The notes under the pieces were generated by a model, which saw only the letters and a list, made by a program, of their open reading frames with translations, did no database searches and was not told where the DNA came from. The translations under genes were made by a program, and so were the position numbers. Of a stretch of DNA of 64,000 nucleotides, positions 37,193-46,885 are shown piece by piece. The stretch is taken from contig NZ_JAIQZF010000002.1 in the NCBI RefSeq assembly GCF_020164585.1, positions 124,001-188,000 of the forward strand. Direction: 5' to 3'. Positions within the stretch are counted from its first letter, which is position 1. Each line of letters opens with the position of its first letter. The stretch comes from Psychroflexus curvus (lineage in GTDB: Bacteria > Bacteroidota > Bacteroidia > Flavobacteriales > Flavobacteriaceae).

Positions 37193-38803
37193 TTATAAGT
37201 TTATGTTTAATTCTGCAAAACCAGTGTGTGGAGCACCAGCTTTTACGTTTAGTTTTCCGTTTCCTTTTACGATCCAAGATAAAGACTTGGTTTCCAAAGC
37301 CTGCAACCTGTCGAGTAATTCTATTTTATGACCTGCCACAATATCGTTTTTGGAGGCGCTGATGTCTATTCTGATTTTTCGAAGCCATCTCGAACGTTGT
37401 CCAAGTTCAGAATGGGTAGGTAAATTGGCGTTATTGAGCAAGTCCACGCTTATTCGTTTGAGCCCTCCTTTTAGATTTTCAACTTTTAAATTATGAAACT
37501 CCAGCTTAGGTTGTTGCTGTGCCAATTTCAGAATAAAATCAGTGTGTTCTATGGCGATGCTATCCACTTTTGTAAACGGAGGGTTTTCCATGACAAAGGG
37601 CTTTACACCTCCTACTTCCACAGTTTGGTTTGCAAAGTCGGGGTGATCGATCTTTTCCCAATCCACGAAAACATCATCCCTATTTTCTTGGTCTGCCCAT
37701 TTCATGAAGTTGAAGAGTTTAGTGTCTTTTATCTTTTCATCTGAAGTGGATGTCGTGTCCTTTTCTGCTTCCGGAATCCACCAGCCTGGGGTGCTAAAAC
37801 TCAACCTCCCAAAATGAAAATACGCCCACTGAAAGAAATCGCCATCGGTTCCCATATTATCCTGCATAAATGGCTTTTGGGAGATGCTTTCGTTATATAG
37901 ATCCGAAATCATTTTATTGATGGCAACGTCACCTTCCAAAGGTGAAGAAACGATTCTCTTTTTGGCTTCCTGAGCATTGTATTTAAGTGGAGAAGACAAG
38001 TTATTCGCAGGTCCAAAAGTCACAAAGGCATAAATATTCCATTGTTTAAAAAGATAATCGAGTAAGGCCCTGCTTTCTTTTTGTGACACTGCATAATTTC
38101 CTGCAAGTGGCTCAAAAGCAGGAAAATTATAGGTAAAACTCTTATTGAAGGCAACACCTTCCTTTAAACCCTCATTGAATTTACCGTCTTTATCGTTATC
38201 GATGCCCTCAGAATACACTAGATAGCGTGTTGCCTTTGAAGAGGTTGTATCCACTTCAATTAAAATCTTTTCATTTTCAGGATGAGGGATGTGTTTTCCA
38301 AGAGGGCTTTTGACACGAATCTTGGTGATATAGCCATCCTTATTTAAGTCTTCGAAAGGATCTTCATTTAGTCTGCCGTCACGATCATGGTCTAGATTTG
38401 CTGCATTTCCTCTGCGCTCGTATTTCAGTTGGTGATGGTACTGAGCGTAAGCTTCCGGGGACATGTTAGGAAAGACGTAAAAAGTGGTTTTGTCCAGAGC
38501 TTCCTCATCCGTTGCAATCCGCTCTGCAAATTGTAAAGCCAGCTCTACGCTTAATACATGGTAGCCTTCCACACCGCCAAGAACAGCGATAGCGGGTTTA
38601 TAATTCACATCTCCTTTGCCAATTTTTAAAACCTGAATGTCATTCCCTCCAATAGTTTCGGTTAAAGTAGAGAGGTTAACATTTGAGTTTTTATCTAAGG
38701 ATTTTAGGCGTTTGGATATCTGATTAAGGTCTGGATAATCATCCTGGGCATAAGCTAAGCTTTGAGCCAATATCAACAATAAAATTACTGGGATTTGCTT
38801 CAT
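37193..38803 (-). CDS. Inactive paralogue of M14 carboxypeptidase (pseudo-peptidase), secreted
   Basis: The 536-aa protein has a signal peptide ending at SLAYAQ and is collinear with the next gene: the same NMSPEAYAQYHH-like core, acidic DHDRDGRLNEDPFEDLNKDG loops and the C-terminal beta domain. Where the partner has GNIHSNEIQGAE this one has GGVEGYHVLSVE. The third zinc histidine region reads FVTFGPANN, and the catalytic-glutamate region reads LSFSTPGWW. All zinc and catalytic positions are therefore lost while the frame is intact. It may bind peptides or regulate or help fold the active partner, 3 bp downstream in the same transcript; that is inference. Confidence 0.8.
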   Translation of the reverse strand: MKQIPVILLLILAQSLAYAQDDYPDLNQISKRLKSLDKNSNVNLSTLTETIGGNDIQVLKIGKGDVNYKPAIAVLGGVEGYHVLSVELALQFAERIATDEEALDKTTFYVFPNMSPEAYAQYHHQLKYERRGNAANLDHDRDGRLNEDPFEDLNKDGYITKIRVKSPLGKHIPHPENEKILIEVDTTSSKATRYLVYSEGIDNDKDGKFNEGLKEGVAFNKSFTYNFPAFEPLAGNYAVSQKESRALLDYLFKQWNIYAFVTFGPANNLSSPLKYNAQEAKKRIVSSPLEGDVAINKMISDLYNESISQKPFMQDNMGTDGDFFQWAYFHFGRLSFSTPGWWIPEAEKDTTSTSDEKIKDTKLFNFMKWADQENRDDVFVDWEKIDHPDFANQTVEVGGVKPFVMENPPFTKVDSIAIEHTDFILKLAQQQPKLEFHNLKVENLKGGLKRISVDLLNNANLPTHSELGQRSRWLRKIRIDISASKNDIVAGHKIELLDRLQALETKSLSWIVKGNGKLNVKAGAPHTGFAELNINL

Positions 38804-38928
38804 TTTTAAAATTTTTTATAAAAATAACTATATTTAATACTTATAAAAATGAATTTTTGAACTTAATTTGAAAAAGCAAGTTTGTAACATTTTAGCAATC
38901 TTTAGACTAACCTAAGAAACTTCACGGG

Positions 38929-40404
38929 ATGACTACTAAGCGATTCTTAAGCCTTGAGTGGAAACAATTCAGGCGTTCTTCTTTTTTTGAAAAAGGACTG
39001 GCTATTAAGATCTTAATGCTTTTAGGGGCACTTTATTTTGCAAGCATAGCCGTTTTAGCTGGTATTGGGGTGTTTTTTATTTTTAAGACGTCTGTTCCCG
39101 ATCAGGATCCTTTTGCCCTCATTAATAATTATTTGATTTATTGGGTGCTGGGCGATCTCGCCCTGAGGTACTTTATGCAACAGCTGCCAGTGATGAACAT
39201 CAAACCTATGTTGTTGCTTCCCATCAAAAGACAGTCGGTTATTCAGTTTTTACTTTTGAAAACATCGTTTTCGTTTTTCAATATTTTACCCTTGTTGTTT
39301 TTTATACCCTTAGCTGTTGTGTTGATGGTTCAAGGTTATCATCCAGTCATGGTCTTGCTGTGGTTTATAAGTATTCTGTCCATCAGTTTTTCAATTAACT
39401 TTCTGAATTTTATTCTGAATAAAAACAAGACAGTATTTTTTGTCGTCATCGCTTTATTAGCTGCGTTTGTTGGCTTGCAGTATTTTAACGTGTTTGATAT
39501 AACGCCTTATACTGGAGTCTTCTTTAATTCATTTTACAAAGTCGGTTATACCGTTGTTCTTCCTTTAGCTTTGGTTATTTTCTTATTCAAAATGAATTAT
39601 AGGTTACTAAGAGCCAATTTTTATGTGGATGGTGCTGTCCAGGCCAAAAAAGAAAAATTCAAAAATTATAATCTTGAATTTTTAAATCGATTTGGAACCT
39701 TAGCTACGTTTTTGAAAAACGATGTCAAAATGATTACCAGAAACGCAAGGCCCAAGCAGGTTTTAATAATGTCTTTTTTGTTTTTGTTTTATGGCCTACT
39801 CATTTTTACACAGGATATATATAAAGATATGCCTGTTTTTTTAGCCTTTGCTGCCATGTTTGTCACAGGGGGGTTTCTAATGACCTTTGGGCAGTTGGTG
39901 CCTTCCTGGGATAGTGAGTATTACAAATTGATGATGAGCCAGAATGTTTCGTATAAACAATACCTGGAGTCCAAATGGTTACTGATGGCTATTGGCTGCG
40001 CGGTGTCTTTTATCTTAAGTACGCCTTACATTTATTTTGGCTGGGATATTTTTGCGATGATTGCTGCTGGCGCATCTTTTAATATTGGTCTGAATTCATT
40101 TATTACTTTGTATGGTGGTGCGCTGAATAGAGTGCCAATTGAACTCAACCAAAAGGCAAAAGCCTTTAGTAATACTCAGGGTTTCAATCCAACTCAGCTG
40201 CTTATCGCCTTGCCCAAAATTCTTGGTCCGATGCTTATTTTCTATGTGCCTTATAAACTTATCAATTTCAATGCAGGTATTATTGTTCTGGCATTGAGCG
40301 GAGTTTTAGGCTTAATTTTTAAATCCTACTTCCTCAAACTCATAGAGAACCTGTATCAAAAGACAAAATACAAGACCATTTCAGCCTTTTCAGAAAAAAA
40401 ATAA
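38929..40404 (+). CDS. DUF5687 family ABC-transporter membrane protein
   Basis: The 491-aa protein has about twelve hydrophobic segments in two halves and a cytoplasmic middle (YYVDGAVQAKKEKFKNYN-like). It matches DUF5687, a Bacteroidota permease family always found with an ABC ATPase. The ATPase gene follows 9 bp later. The pair should form an ABC-2-like exporter; the substrate is unknown. It is divergent from the carboxypeptidase pair. Confidence 0.8.
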   Translation: MTTKRFLSLEWKQFRRSSFFEKGLAIKILMLLGALYFASIAVLAGIGVFFIFKTSVPDQDPFALINNYLIYWVLGDLALRYFMQQLPVMNIKPMLLLPIKRQSVIQFLLLKTSFSFFNILPLLFFIPLAVVLMVQGYHPVMVLLWFISILSISFSINFLNFILNKNKTVFFVVIALLAAFVGLQYFNVFDITPYTGVFFNSFYKVGYTVVLPLALVIFLFKMNYRLLRANFYVDGAVQAKKEKFKNYNLEFLNRFGTLATFLKNDVKMITRNARPKQVLIMSFLFLFYGLLIFTQDIYKDMPVFLAFAAMFVTGGFLMTFGQLVPSWDSEYYKLMMSQNVSYKQYLESKWLLMAIGCAVSFILSTPYIYFGWDIFAMIAAGASFNIGLNSFITLYGGALNRVPIELNQKAKAFSNTQGFNPTQLLIALPKILGPMLIFYVPYKLINFNAGIIVLALSGVLGLIFKSYFLKLIENLYQKTKYKTISAFSEKK

Positions 40405-40413
40405 CGACACCTT

Positions 40414-41118
40414 ATGGAAACGATTATTCAAGTTCAAAATTTATCCAAGAGTTATAATGCCGGTAAAGTTTTAGATATAGAAGCTCTTGACATCCCGAAA
40501 GGTCAAAGTTTTGGCTTAGTAGGAAATAATGGAGCAGGGAAAACCACGTTTTTTAGCCTGCTTTTGGATCTTATTCTGCCTACAACAGGGCAGATAGAAA
40601 ACAAAGGAATTGTGGTGAGTCAAAGCGAAGAATGGAAACCGTTCACGTCCTCATTTATAGACGAAAGTTTTTTGATAGGCTACCTTACTGCTGAAGAATA
40701 CTTTTATTTCATTGGAGATTTGCGAAACACGTCTAAAGCTGAGGTAGATGAACTTTTGGCAGAGTTTGAAGATTTTTTTCATGGAGAAATCCTGAATCAA
40801 AAAAAATATTTGAGAGATTTATCCAAAGGAAATCAAAAGAAAGTAGGAATCGTCGCCACCCTCATCGGCAATCCTGAAGTTGTTATTTTAGACGAGCCTT
40901 TTGCCAATCTCGATCCAACCACTCAAATCCGACTTAAAAAAATCATCAAAGAATTGTCTTCTCAAAAACATGTTACGGTTTTGGTTTCTAGTCATGATCT
41001 GATGCACGTCACAGAGGTTTGTGAGCGTATTGTGGTTTTGGACAAAGGAGAAGTTGTAAAAGATATTTATACCAGTGAAGCCACCTTGAAAGAGCTGGAG
41101 CTTTATTTTGAAAGGTGA
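40414..41118 (+). CDS. ABC transporter ATP-binding protein
   Basis: The 234-aa ATPase carries Walker A GNNGAGKTT (residues 37-45), signature LSKGNQKKVG, Walker B VVILDEPFANLDP and an H-loop SSHD. It belongs to the drug/lipid-export type of ABC ATPases and would power the DUF5687 permease upstream. Confidence 0.93.
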   Translation: METIIQVQNLSKSYNAGKVLDIEALDIPKGQSFGLVGNNGAGKTTFFSLLLDLILPTTGQIENKGIVVSQSEEWKPFTSSFIDESFLIGYLTAEEYFYFIGDLRNTSKAEVDELLAEFEDFFHGEILNQKKYLRDLSKGNQKKVGIVATLIGNPEVVILDEPFANLDPTTQIRLKKIIKELSSQKHVTVLVSSHDLMHVTEVCERIVVLDKGEVVKDIYTSEATLKELELYFER

Positions 41119-41224
41119 TTTTTCATTTTTTGAATTGAAAAGCCAGAATTTATAAAATCTGCCTATTTTTACATTTACATACTTTCACTTAAATTTTTCA
41201 GTTATAATGGCTAGATTGTTATAG

Positions 41225-43771
41225 ATGCGCATAAAATTTTTACTCGTACTTATTCTTGGGGTGAGTCTGATTACTGCCTGTTCAAGAAAAAAAGATAAAT
41301 TCTTGAATAGGAATTTTCATGCCATGACAACCTATTATAACATCGTTTATAATGGCAATCTTGCTCTTGATCAAGGCAAAAAAGAAGTTCAAAACGCTTA
41401 TAATGAAGATTACTGGGCGGTTTTGCCAATTGAAAGAATGGCTATAAAAGAAACGCCTTCACCAAACAGAGGACAAAATTCTGAGGATTCTGAGAATACG
41501 CCCTTTCAAAAAGCAGAAGAGAAAGCAACGAAAGCTATCCAAAAACATTCGATGTTTATAGAGGGTGAAGAATTCAATCCACAGATAGACGAAGCTTTTT
41601 TGCTTTTGGGAAAAGCCCGTTATTTCGATCAGCGGTTTATCCCTGCCAAAGATGCCTTTAGCTTTATCCTGAATCATTATCCGGAAAGCTCTACCATTAA
41701 TGAAGCTAAAATCTGGGCTGAAAAAACCAATTTGAGACTTGAAAATACCGATGTAGTTATTCAAAACCTGGATTCGCTAATTCAGACTACGGAATTATCA
41801 GCATCAGAACAACATGAAGCATCTTCAACTCTGGCGCAGGCTTATATCTTTGAAGATGAAAAGAAATTAGCTATTTCTCCTTTAAGAACAGCCATAGAAA
41901 CTGCGCCAGACGACGAAAAGAAAGGAAGGTTGCTTTTCATCAAAGGTCAGTTATTTTCTTTATTAGGAGAAAAAGACAGTGCCAGAGTAAGTTTTGATGC
42001 CGTGATTGCTTTGAATAGAAAGTCGCCACGCCGTTATATGATTCATTCAAAACTGGAAAAACTGAGGCTTAAAGATCTTGAAAACACACTTTGGGATGAG
42101 ACCGAATTGGTTTTTCAGGAAATGATAGAAAACCGAGAAAATCGCCCTTTTTTAGACTTTATACACTACGATAATGCAGTTTTCAGGTTAGCAAAAGATT
42201 CTGTAGAACTGGCCATAGATAAATTCAATGCATCTCTTAGAGAGGAGCCTCGCGATAAGTATTTGAAAAGCAGAAATTATTTTAATCTTGGTGAGATCTT
42301 TTTTGGCAAAGCGTCTTACGAAACCGCTGGTAAATATTATGACAGCACGTTGACCAATTTATCGGAGACTACTTTAGAGCATATTCAGATTAAAAGGAAA
42401 AGGGACAATCTGGAAGAGGTTATTAGATTTGAAAGAATTGTAAAGGAAAATGACAGCATTTTAGATTTAGTGAGTGCTTCAGACGAAGAACGCATTAACA
42501 TATTCACCGCTTACATAAAAGAACTTAAGGAAGAAGAAAAAAGTGTCTTCGCCAGCGAAACCGCTTCTAAATTAGCCAATTCTAGATTTGGTCAACAGAA
42601 GAGTAAAATTGGAGCAGGAAAAACCAGTACCAGTAACTTTTATTTTTATGACAGCAGTGAACTACAAAAGGGGGAGCAGGCGTTTAAGAAGATTTGGGGG
42701 GATATACAGCTAACGGATGATTGGAGAAGGAATCCTGTCAGAAACACCGGACTTGAAAATGAAAGCGAAGAAGCTATTGTAGATGAGGAACCTTTAAAAG
42801 CAGAATACGATCCCGAAACCTATATCGCAAAAATCCCTGATGATGAAAAAATAATCGATAGTATTTCTGCTGAGAGAAACTTCGCGAATTATCAACTCGG
42901 TATCATCTACAAGGATAAATTCAGAAAATATAATCTAGCTATTTCAAATTTGACTAATCTGCTGGAGAGTAATCCAGAGGAGCGTCTTATTTTGCCTTCC
43001 AAATATTACCTCTATAAAATCTATGATGAGATTGGTGATGATGTGATGGCCAACCAATGGAAATCGGATATATTGAACCAGCATCCGGATTCCAGATATG
43101 CTAGTATATTAAGAAATCCTGAAGCCTATAGAACTGCAGCCAATAATCCTCAAAATATTTATAACGTGTTGTACAGGGATTACAAAGCTGGGAATTATGA
43201 AGACGTTTTTGAAGAAATTGAAACTTATACACATGTTTTTGTAGGAAATTCGATTCTGCCAAAATTAGAACTTCTCAAAGCCCGGGTCATTGCCAAACTT
43301 GAAGGAATAGAAGCTTACACAGAAGCGCTTAATTACGTAGCTTTAACTTACCCTCAATCTAAAGAAGGTAAATATGCTCAGGAAAAATACAGGGAATTAA
43401 AGAATGCCTCTTTTTCGGCTGAATTTGATATGGAGCCAGATCCTGATGCTGAATATATATTGGTATTTAATTTTAACAGAAAAGCTATACAAGAGTCTGA
43501 AATTGAAGAAGTTAAGAAAAATTTATCTGCTGCTATACAAAAAGAGGAAGATCTTGAGTTGTCCCTTAGGGAAGATGTTTATAACCAGAATCAAACTTTG
43601 GTCACTATCGATGGTCTTAAAAGTGAATCAAGTGCCGAAACTTTAGTTAAAAAGCTTATTAATAATGCTATTATTGACAAAAATTTCACTTATTTTGCGA
43701 TATCACAAGAAAATTACAAGATTGTTCAGATCAATAAAAACCTTGATGATTATTTAGAAAATTATAGATAA
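41225..43771 (+). CDS. sprE: Type IX secretion / gliding lipoprotein SprE (PorW)
   Basis: The 848-aa lipoprotein has a lipobox at SLITAC, then FHAMTTYYNIVYNGNLALDQG, the characteristic start of PorW/SprE. The rest is mostly TPR-like helical repeats. SprE/PorW is needed for type IX secretion and gliding and is thought to link the PorKN ring with the SprA translocon. The bactofilin gene begins 2 bp after its stop, so expression is tied to that gene and perhaps the atp operon. Confidence 0.92.
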   Translation: MRIKFLLVLILGVSLITACSRKKDKFLNRNFHAMTTYYNIVYNGNLALDQGKKEVQNAYNEDYWAVLPIERMAIKETPSPNRGQNSEDSENTPFQKAEEKATKAIQKHSMFIEGEEFNPQIDEAFLLLGKARYFDQRFIPAKDAFSFILNHYPESSTINEAKIWAEKTNLRLENTDVVIQNLDSLIQTTELSASEQHEASSTLAQAYIFEDEKKLAISPLRTAIETAPDDEKKGRLLFIKGQLFSLLGEKDSARVSFDAVIALNRKSPRRYMIHSKLEKLRLKDLENTLWDETELVFQEMIENRENRPFLDFIHYDNAVFRLAKDSVELAIDKFNASLREEPRDKYLKSRNYFNLGEIFFGKASYETAGKYYDSTLTNLSETTLEHIQIKRKRDNLEEVIRFERIVKENDSILDLVSASDEERINIFTAYIKELKEEEKSVFASETASKLANSRFGQQKSKIGAGKTSTSNFYFYDSSELQKGEQAFKKIWGDIQLTDDWRRNPVRNTGLENESEEAIVDEEPLKAEYDPETYIAKIPDDEKIIDSISAERNFANYQLGIIYKDKFRKYNLAISNLTNLLESNPEERLILPSKYYLYKIYDEIGDDVMANQWKSDILNQHPDSRYASILRNPEAYRTAANNPQNIYNVLYRDYKAGNYEDVFEEIETYTHVFVGNSILPKLELLKARVIAKLEGIEAYTEALNYVALTYPQSKEGKYAQEKYRELKNASFSAEFDMEPDPDAEYILVFNFNRKAIQESEIEEVKKNLSAAIQKEEDLELSLREDVYNQNQTLVTIDGLKSESSAETLVKKLINNAIIDKNFTYFAISQENYKIVQINKNLDDYLENYR

Positions 43772-43773
43772 AT

Positions 43774-44184
43774 ATGTTTTCAGAAAAAAAAAGACCAGTG
43801 AATTCAGACTTAACCAAGGAGCAAAATAAAATAGCTCAAGGAACTACTTTTACAGGAAATATTGAGTCACAGGGGAGTTTCCGAATAGAAGGAAAATTGA
43901 TAGGAAATATCAAAACGCCCGGAAAAATTGTTGTAGGTAAAACAGGTTACATCGAAGGTCAGATCGAGTGTGAAAACGCAGATTTTGAAGGAGAGTTTAA
44001 AGGAGAATTAAAAGTGAGTAAATTTTTGACCTTACGAGCTACTGCCAAAATTGAAGGGGAAGTGTTTACGGATAAACTCTCTATAGAACCTGGGGCTGCG
44101 CTAAATGCGACTTGTAATATGAAAGGCAATGTAAAATCTCTGTCCAGAAAAGAGCAAGCAACTATAACCAAAAAAAGAGCCTAA
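43774..44184 (+). CDS. Bactofilin (polymer-forming cytoskeletal protein)
   Basis: The 136-aa protein consists of a central bactofilin beta-helix (GNIESQGSFRIEGKLIGNIKT and repeats) with short disordered ends. Bactofilins polymerise into filaments that organise cell-wall or envelope processes. It lies between sprE (2 bp) and the ATP synthase accessory gene atpZ (5 bp), a conserved flavobacterial order by recollection. Confidence 0.93.
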   Translation: MFSEKKRPVNSDLTKEQNKIAQGTTFTGNIESQGSFRIEGKLIGNIKTPGKIVVGKTGYIEGQIECENADFEGEFKGELKVSKFLTLRATAKIEGEVFTDKLSIEPGAALNATCNMKGNVKSLSRKEQATITKKRA

Positions 44185-44189
44185 AGATA

Positions 44190-44405
44190 GTGTCCAAAAG
44201 GAACAATAAGCCTAATCCCTGGTTGTACTTTACCGGACTGGGTTTGCAAATGGCTATTGTTATTGCTGGTTCTGTTTTCTTAGGGATCTGGCTGGATAAA
44301 ACTTACACAGATTCTTCCAGAGTATTTACTATTGTTTTATCCCTTCTTGGTATTTTCGTTGCCCTGATACAGGTCATTACTTCACTAAAAAATTTTAAGG
44401 AATAA
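44190..44405 (+). CDS. AtpZ/AtpI family protein
   Basis: The 71-aa protein has two transmembrane helices (LQMAIVIAGSVFLGIWLD and VFTIVLSLLGIFVALIQV), the AtpZ/AtpI layout. These proteins help c-ring assembly or magnesium supply for F-type ATP synthase. The GTG at 44190 is the start; it lies 5 bp after the bactofilin stop. Confidence 0.88.
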   Translation: MSKRNNKPNPWLYFTGLGLQMAIVIAGSVFLGIWLDKTYTDSSRVFTIVLSLLGIFVALIQVITSLKNFKE

Positions 44406-44439
44406 AACATGTGGCCATTAAAACATTAAAAACAAACAC

Positions 44440-44829
44440 ATGAAAAAGAGTTTTCAGAATCCTTATATCTCGATATTAATTTTTTCTTTAGTTGTCTTTC
44501 TAATTCACTGGGGGCTAGATTCAGCATTATCCATAATTACTTACTATTCTATCAGCTCAATTTATCTATTTCATGTTATTTCCGCATTAGCTGTAGCAGG
44601 AATTATACACCTGGTTTATGTAAATTCCAAAGACTATGCTGGCTATGCTTTTATGGGGACGAGTTTACTGAAGATGCTGGCAGCTATACTTTTTTTACTT
44701 CCAGGATTTCTTTCAGAAGAAAAGCCCTCGTTCGCTAATATCTTGAACTTTTTTGTGCCTTACTTTTTGTTTTTAATTTTTGAAGCTATACAGGTCATCA
44801 AACTCATCAACCCAAAAGAGGAAAACTAA
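44440..44829 (+). CDS. DUF6168-like small membrane protein of the atp operon
   Basis: The 129-aa protein has four hydrophobic segments. Its position between atpZ and atpB and its shape fit DUF6168 of Flavobacteria, perhaps the local counterpart of AtpI. No catalytic motif is seen. The family name is from position and recalled pattern. Confidence 0.65.
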   Translation: MKKSFQNPYISILIFSLVVFLIHWGLDSALSIITYYSISSIYLFHVISALAVAGIIHLVYVNSKDYAGYAFMGTSLLKMLAAILFLLPGFLSEEKPSFANILNFFVPYFLFLIFEAIQVIKLINPKEEN

Positions 44830-44922
44830 ACTGAATAGTTTCACAAAAATGTAAAAATTATTTTTACGTTAAAGAAGAAATATTTTTTTGAAGCTTTCAT
44901 TTAAAATTAGAAAGTAAAAACA

Positions 44923-44930
44923 TACATTTG
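44923..44930 (+). promoter_or_regulatory. -7 promoter box upstream of atpB
   Basis: TACATTTG matches TAnnTTTG exactly, 35 bp before the atpB ATG. It would let the structural atp genes be made apart from sprE, bactofilin and atpZ. No TTG lies at the usual -33 spacing. Confidence 0.5.
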
Positions 44931-44965
44931 CACGAAATTTTGAATTGATATTAAGTCAACTATTT

Positions 44966-46054
44966 ATGGCAACACACAAATCTTCTAAGATTACAGTGGC
45001 TTTCATGCTCATGCTTGTTTTGAATTCCTTTTCTTCTTTCGCTCAGCTAGACACTGAAGAAGTGATCGACGAAAGTTTCAATCCTACTGAAATGATTATG
45101 CACCATATTGGTGACTCTCACGAATGGCATTTTTTTGGGGAAGGTGAGGACTCTTTTACGCTACCATTGCCTGTCATCTTGTGGACAGATAAAGGAATGG
45201 TGTCGTTTATGTCAAGTGAATTCCATCATGATACTGAAGGAGAACATATAGTTGAGGCCAACGGTCAGAAATTTGTCAATTATCACGGTAAAATTTACGT
45301 TTTAAACGAAGGGGAGTCCGAATTAGACTACAATGAAGAAGCGCATGCGGCTTTAAATGCTGACCACCCATTTGATATTTCCATAACTAAGAACGTAGCG
45401 TCCATGCTTTTAACATCAGTCTTGATGTTTATTCTTTTTATGGGTCTGGCAAAGCATTATAAAAAATCTAAAAAAGCCCCAAAAGGCTTTAAAAATATAC
45501 TGGAAACCTTAGTCATTTTTGTGAGAGATGAAATTGCAAAACCTCAGATAGGCGAAAAGAAATATATGAAATTTATGCCGTTTTTGTTAACGGTCTTTTT
45601 CTTCATCTGGATTGCTAACCTGATGGGTTTATTGCCAGGAGCAGCTAATTTAACCGGGAATATTTCTGTGACCGTTGCTTTAGGACTGTTTACATTAGCG
45701 CTTATCCTGATGAATGGTAATAAGGATTACTGGCAACACGTTTTCTGGATGCCAGGCATTCCTACACCGGTGAAACCAATCTTAGCGATTGTAGAAATCC
45801 TTGGGGTATTCATCAAGCCGATTGCACTTATGATTCGTTTGTTTGCGAACATCACAGCAGGTCATATTATTATTTTGAGTTTAATAGGATTGATTTTTAT
45901 TCTGGAAACAGCAGGTGTTGCAGCTATTTCGGTTCCTTTTGCATTGTTTATTACAGTTTTAGAATTATTAGTTGCATTTTTGCAAGCATTTATATTTACC
46001 TTATTGTCGGCTCTATTTATAGGGATGGCAGTACAAGAACATGAACATCATTAA
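44966..46054 (+). CDS. atpB: F-type ATP synthase subunit a
   Basis: The 362-aa protein has a signal-like N-terminal helix ending near SSFAQ and a long extracytoplasmic domain of about 100 residues typical of Bacteroidota. The membrane core follows, with the essential arginine in IALMIRLFANITAGHI. Subunit a forms the proton half-channels against the c-ring. ATG 44966 is preferred over a TTG at 44945, which would lie too close to the promoter box. Confidence 0.94.
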   Translation: MATHKSSKITVAFMLMLVLNSFSSFAQLDTEEVIDESFNPTEMIMHHIGDSHEWHFFGEGEDSFTLPLPVILWTDKGMVSFMSSEFHHDTEGEHIVEANGQKFVNYHGKIYVLNEGESELDYNEEAHAALNADHPFDISITKNVASMLLTSVLMFILFMGLAKHYKKSKKAPKGFKNILETLVIFVRDEIAKPQIGEKKYMKFMPFLLTVFFFIWIANLMGLLPGAANLTGNISVTVALGLFTLALILMNGNKDYWQHVFWMPGIPTPVKPILAIVEILGVFIKPIALMIRLFANITAGHIIILSLIGLIFILETAGVAAISVPFALFITVLELLVAFLQAFIFTLLSALFIGMAVQEHEHH

Positions 46055-46068
46055 TCTTTAATTTTTAA

Positions 46069-46305
<237 letters not shown>

Positions 46306-46312
46306 AATGATG

Positions 46313-46358
46313 AAAACCCTCATAACCAACGGTTGGTTGGATGAGGGTTTTATTTTTT
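46313..46358 (+). terminator. Terminator-like hairpin between atpE and atpF
   Basis: An 11-bp stem (46313-46323 with 46341-46351) continues after a GG bulge with a 6-bp inner stem (46324-46329 with 46333-46338). A T-rich tract to 46358 follows. By shape it is an intrinsic terminator in the middle of the atp operon. It could lower read-through into atpF and the genes after it, giving extra subunit c. Confidence 0.8.
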
Positions 46359-46382
46359 AGAACCAAAAACTAGTTATCATAT

Positions 46383-46877
46383 ATGGATTTAATTACTCCT
46401 GAATACGGATTATTTGTGTGGCAAGTTGTTGTCATGATTATTCTTATAGTCTTGTTGACAAAGTTCGCCTGGAAACCTGTCATGAAAGCTGTTGGTGAAA
46501 GAGAAGCTTCGATCAATGATGCTTTAGCTTCTGCTGAAAAAGCCAAGGAAGAAATGGCAAACCTGAAAGCTGACAATGAAAAAATGCTTCAACAGGCCAG
46601 AACCGAAAGAGATGAAATGCTAAAGGAAGCTCAGCAAATGAAGAAAAACATCATGGCTGAAGCTACGGAAGATGCCAATCAAAAAGCTGAACAAATTCTT
46701 GAAAAAGCACAGGCGGCTATTCAGAATGAAAAGAAAACAGCTTTAGCAGAAATCAAGTCTCAAGTGGCTGAATTATCAGTTCAGATTGCTGAAACTGTCG
46801 TTAAAAAACAGTTGGATGATAAGAAAGAACAGATGGATTTAGTGAACAAAATGCTTGACGACGTCAAACTTAACTAA
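46383..46877 (+). CDS. atpF: F-type ATP synthase subunit b
   Basis: The 164-aa protein has one N-terminal membrane helix (LFVWQVVVMIILIVLLTKFAW) and a long charged coiled coil, the stator stalk. Length is normal. It follows the mid-operon hairpin and is 8 bp from atpH. Confidence 0.95.
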   Translation: MDLITPEYGLFVWQVVVMIILIVLLTKFAWKPVMKAVGEREASINDALASAEKAKEEMANLKADNEKMLQQARTERDEMLKEAQQMKKNIMAEATEDANQKAEQILEKAQAAIQNEKKTALAEIKSQVAELSVQIAETVVKKQLDDKKEQMDLVNKMLDDVKLN

Positions 46878-46885
46878 GAAGACAC

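Noticed and set aside
43774-44184. Bactofilin as part of a phage or defence system
   Set aside because: It is coupled to sprE and atpZ and fits a normal chromosomal flavobacterial context.
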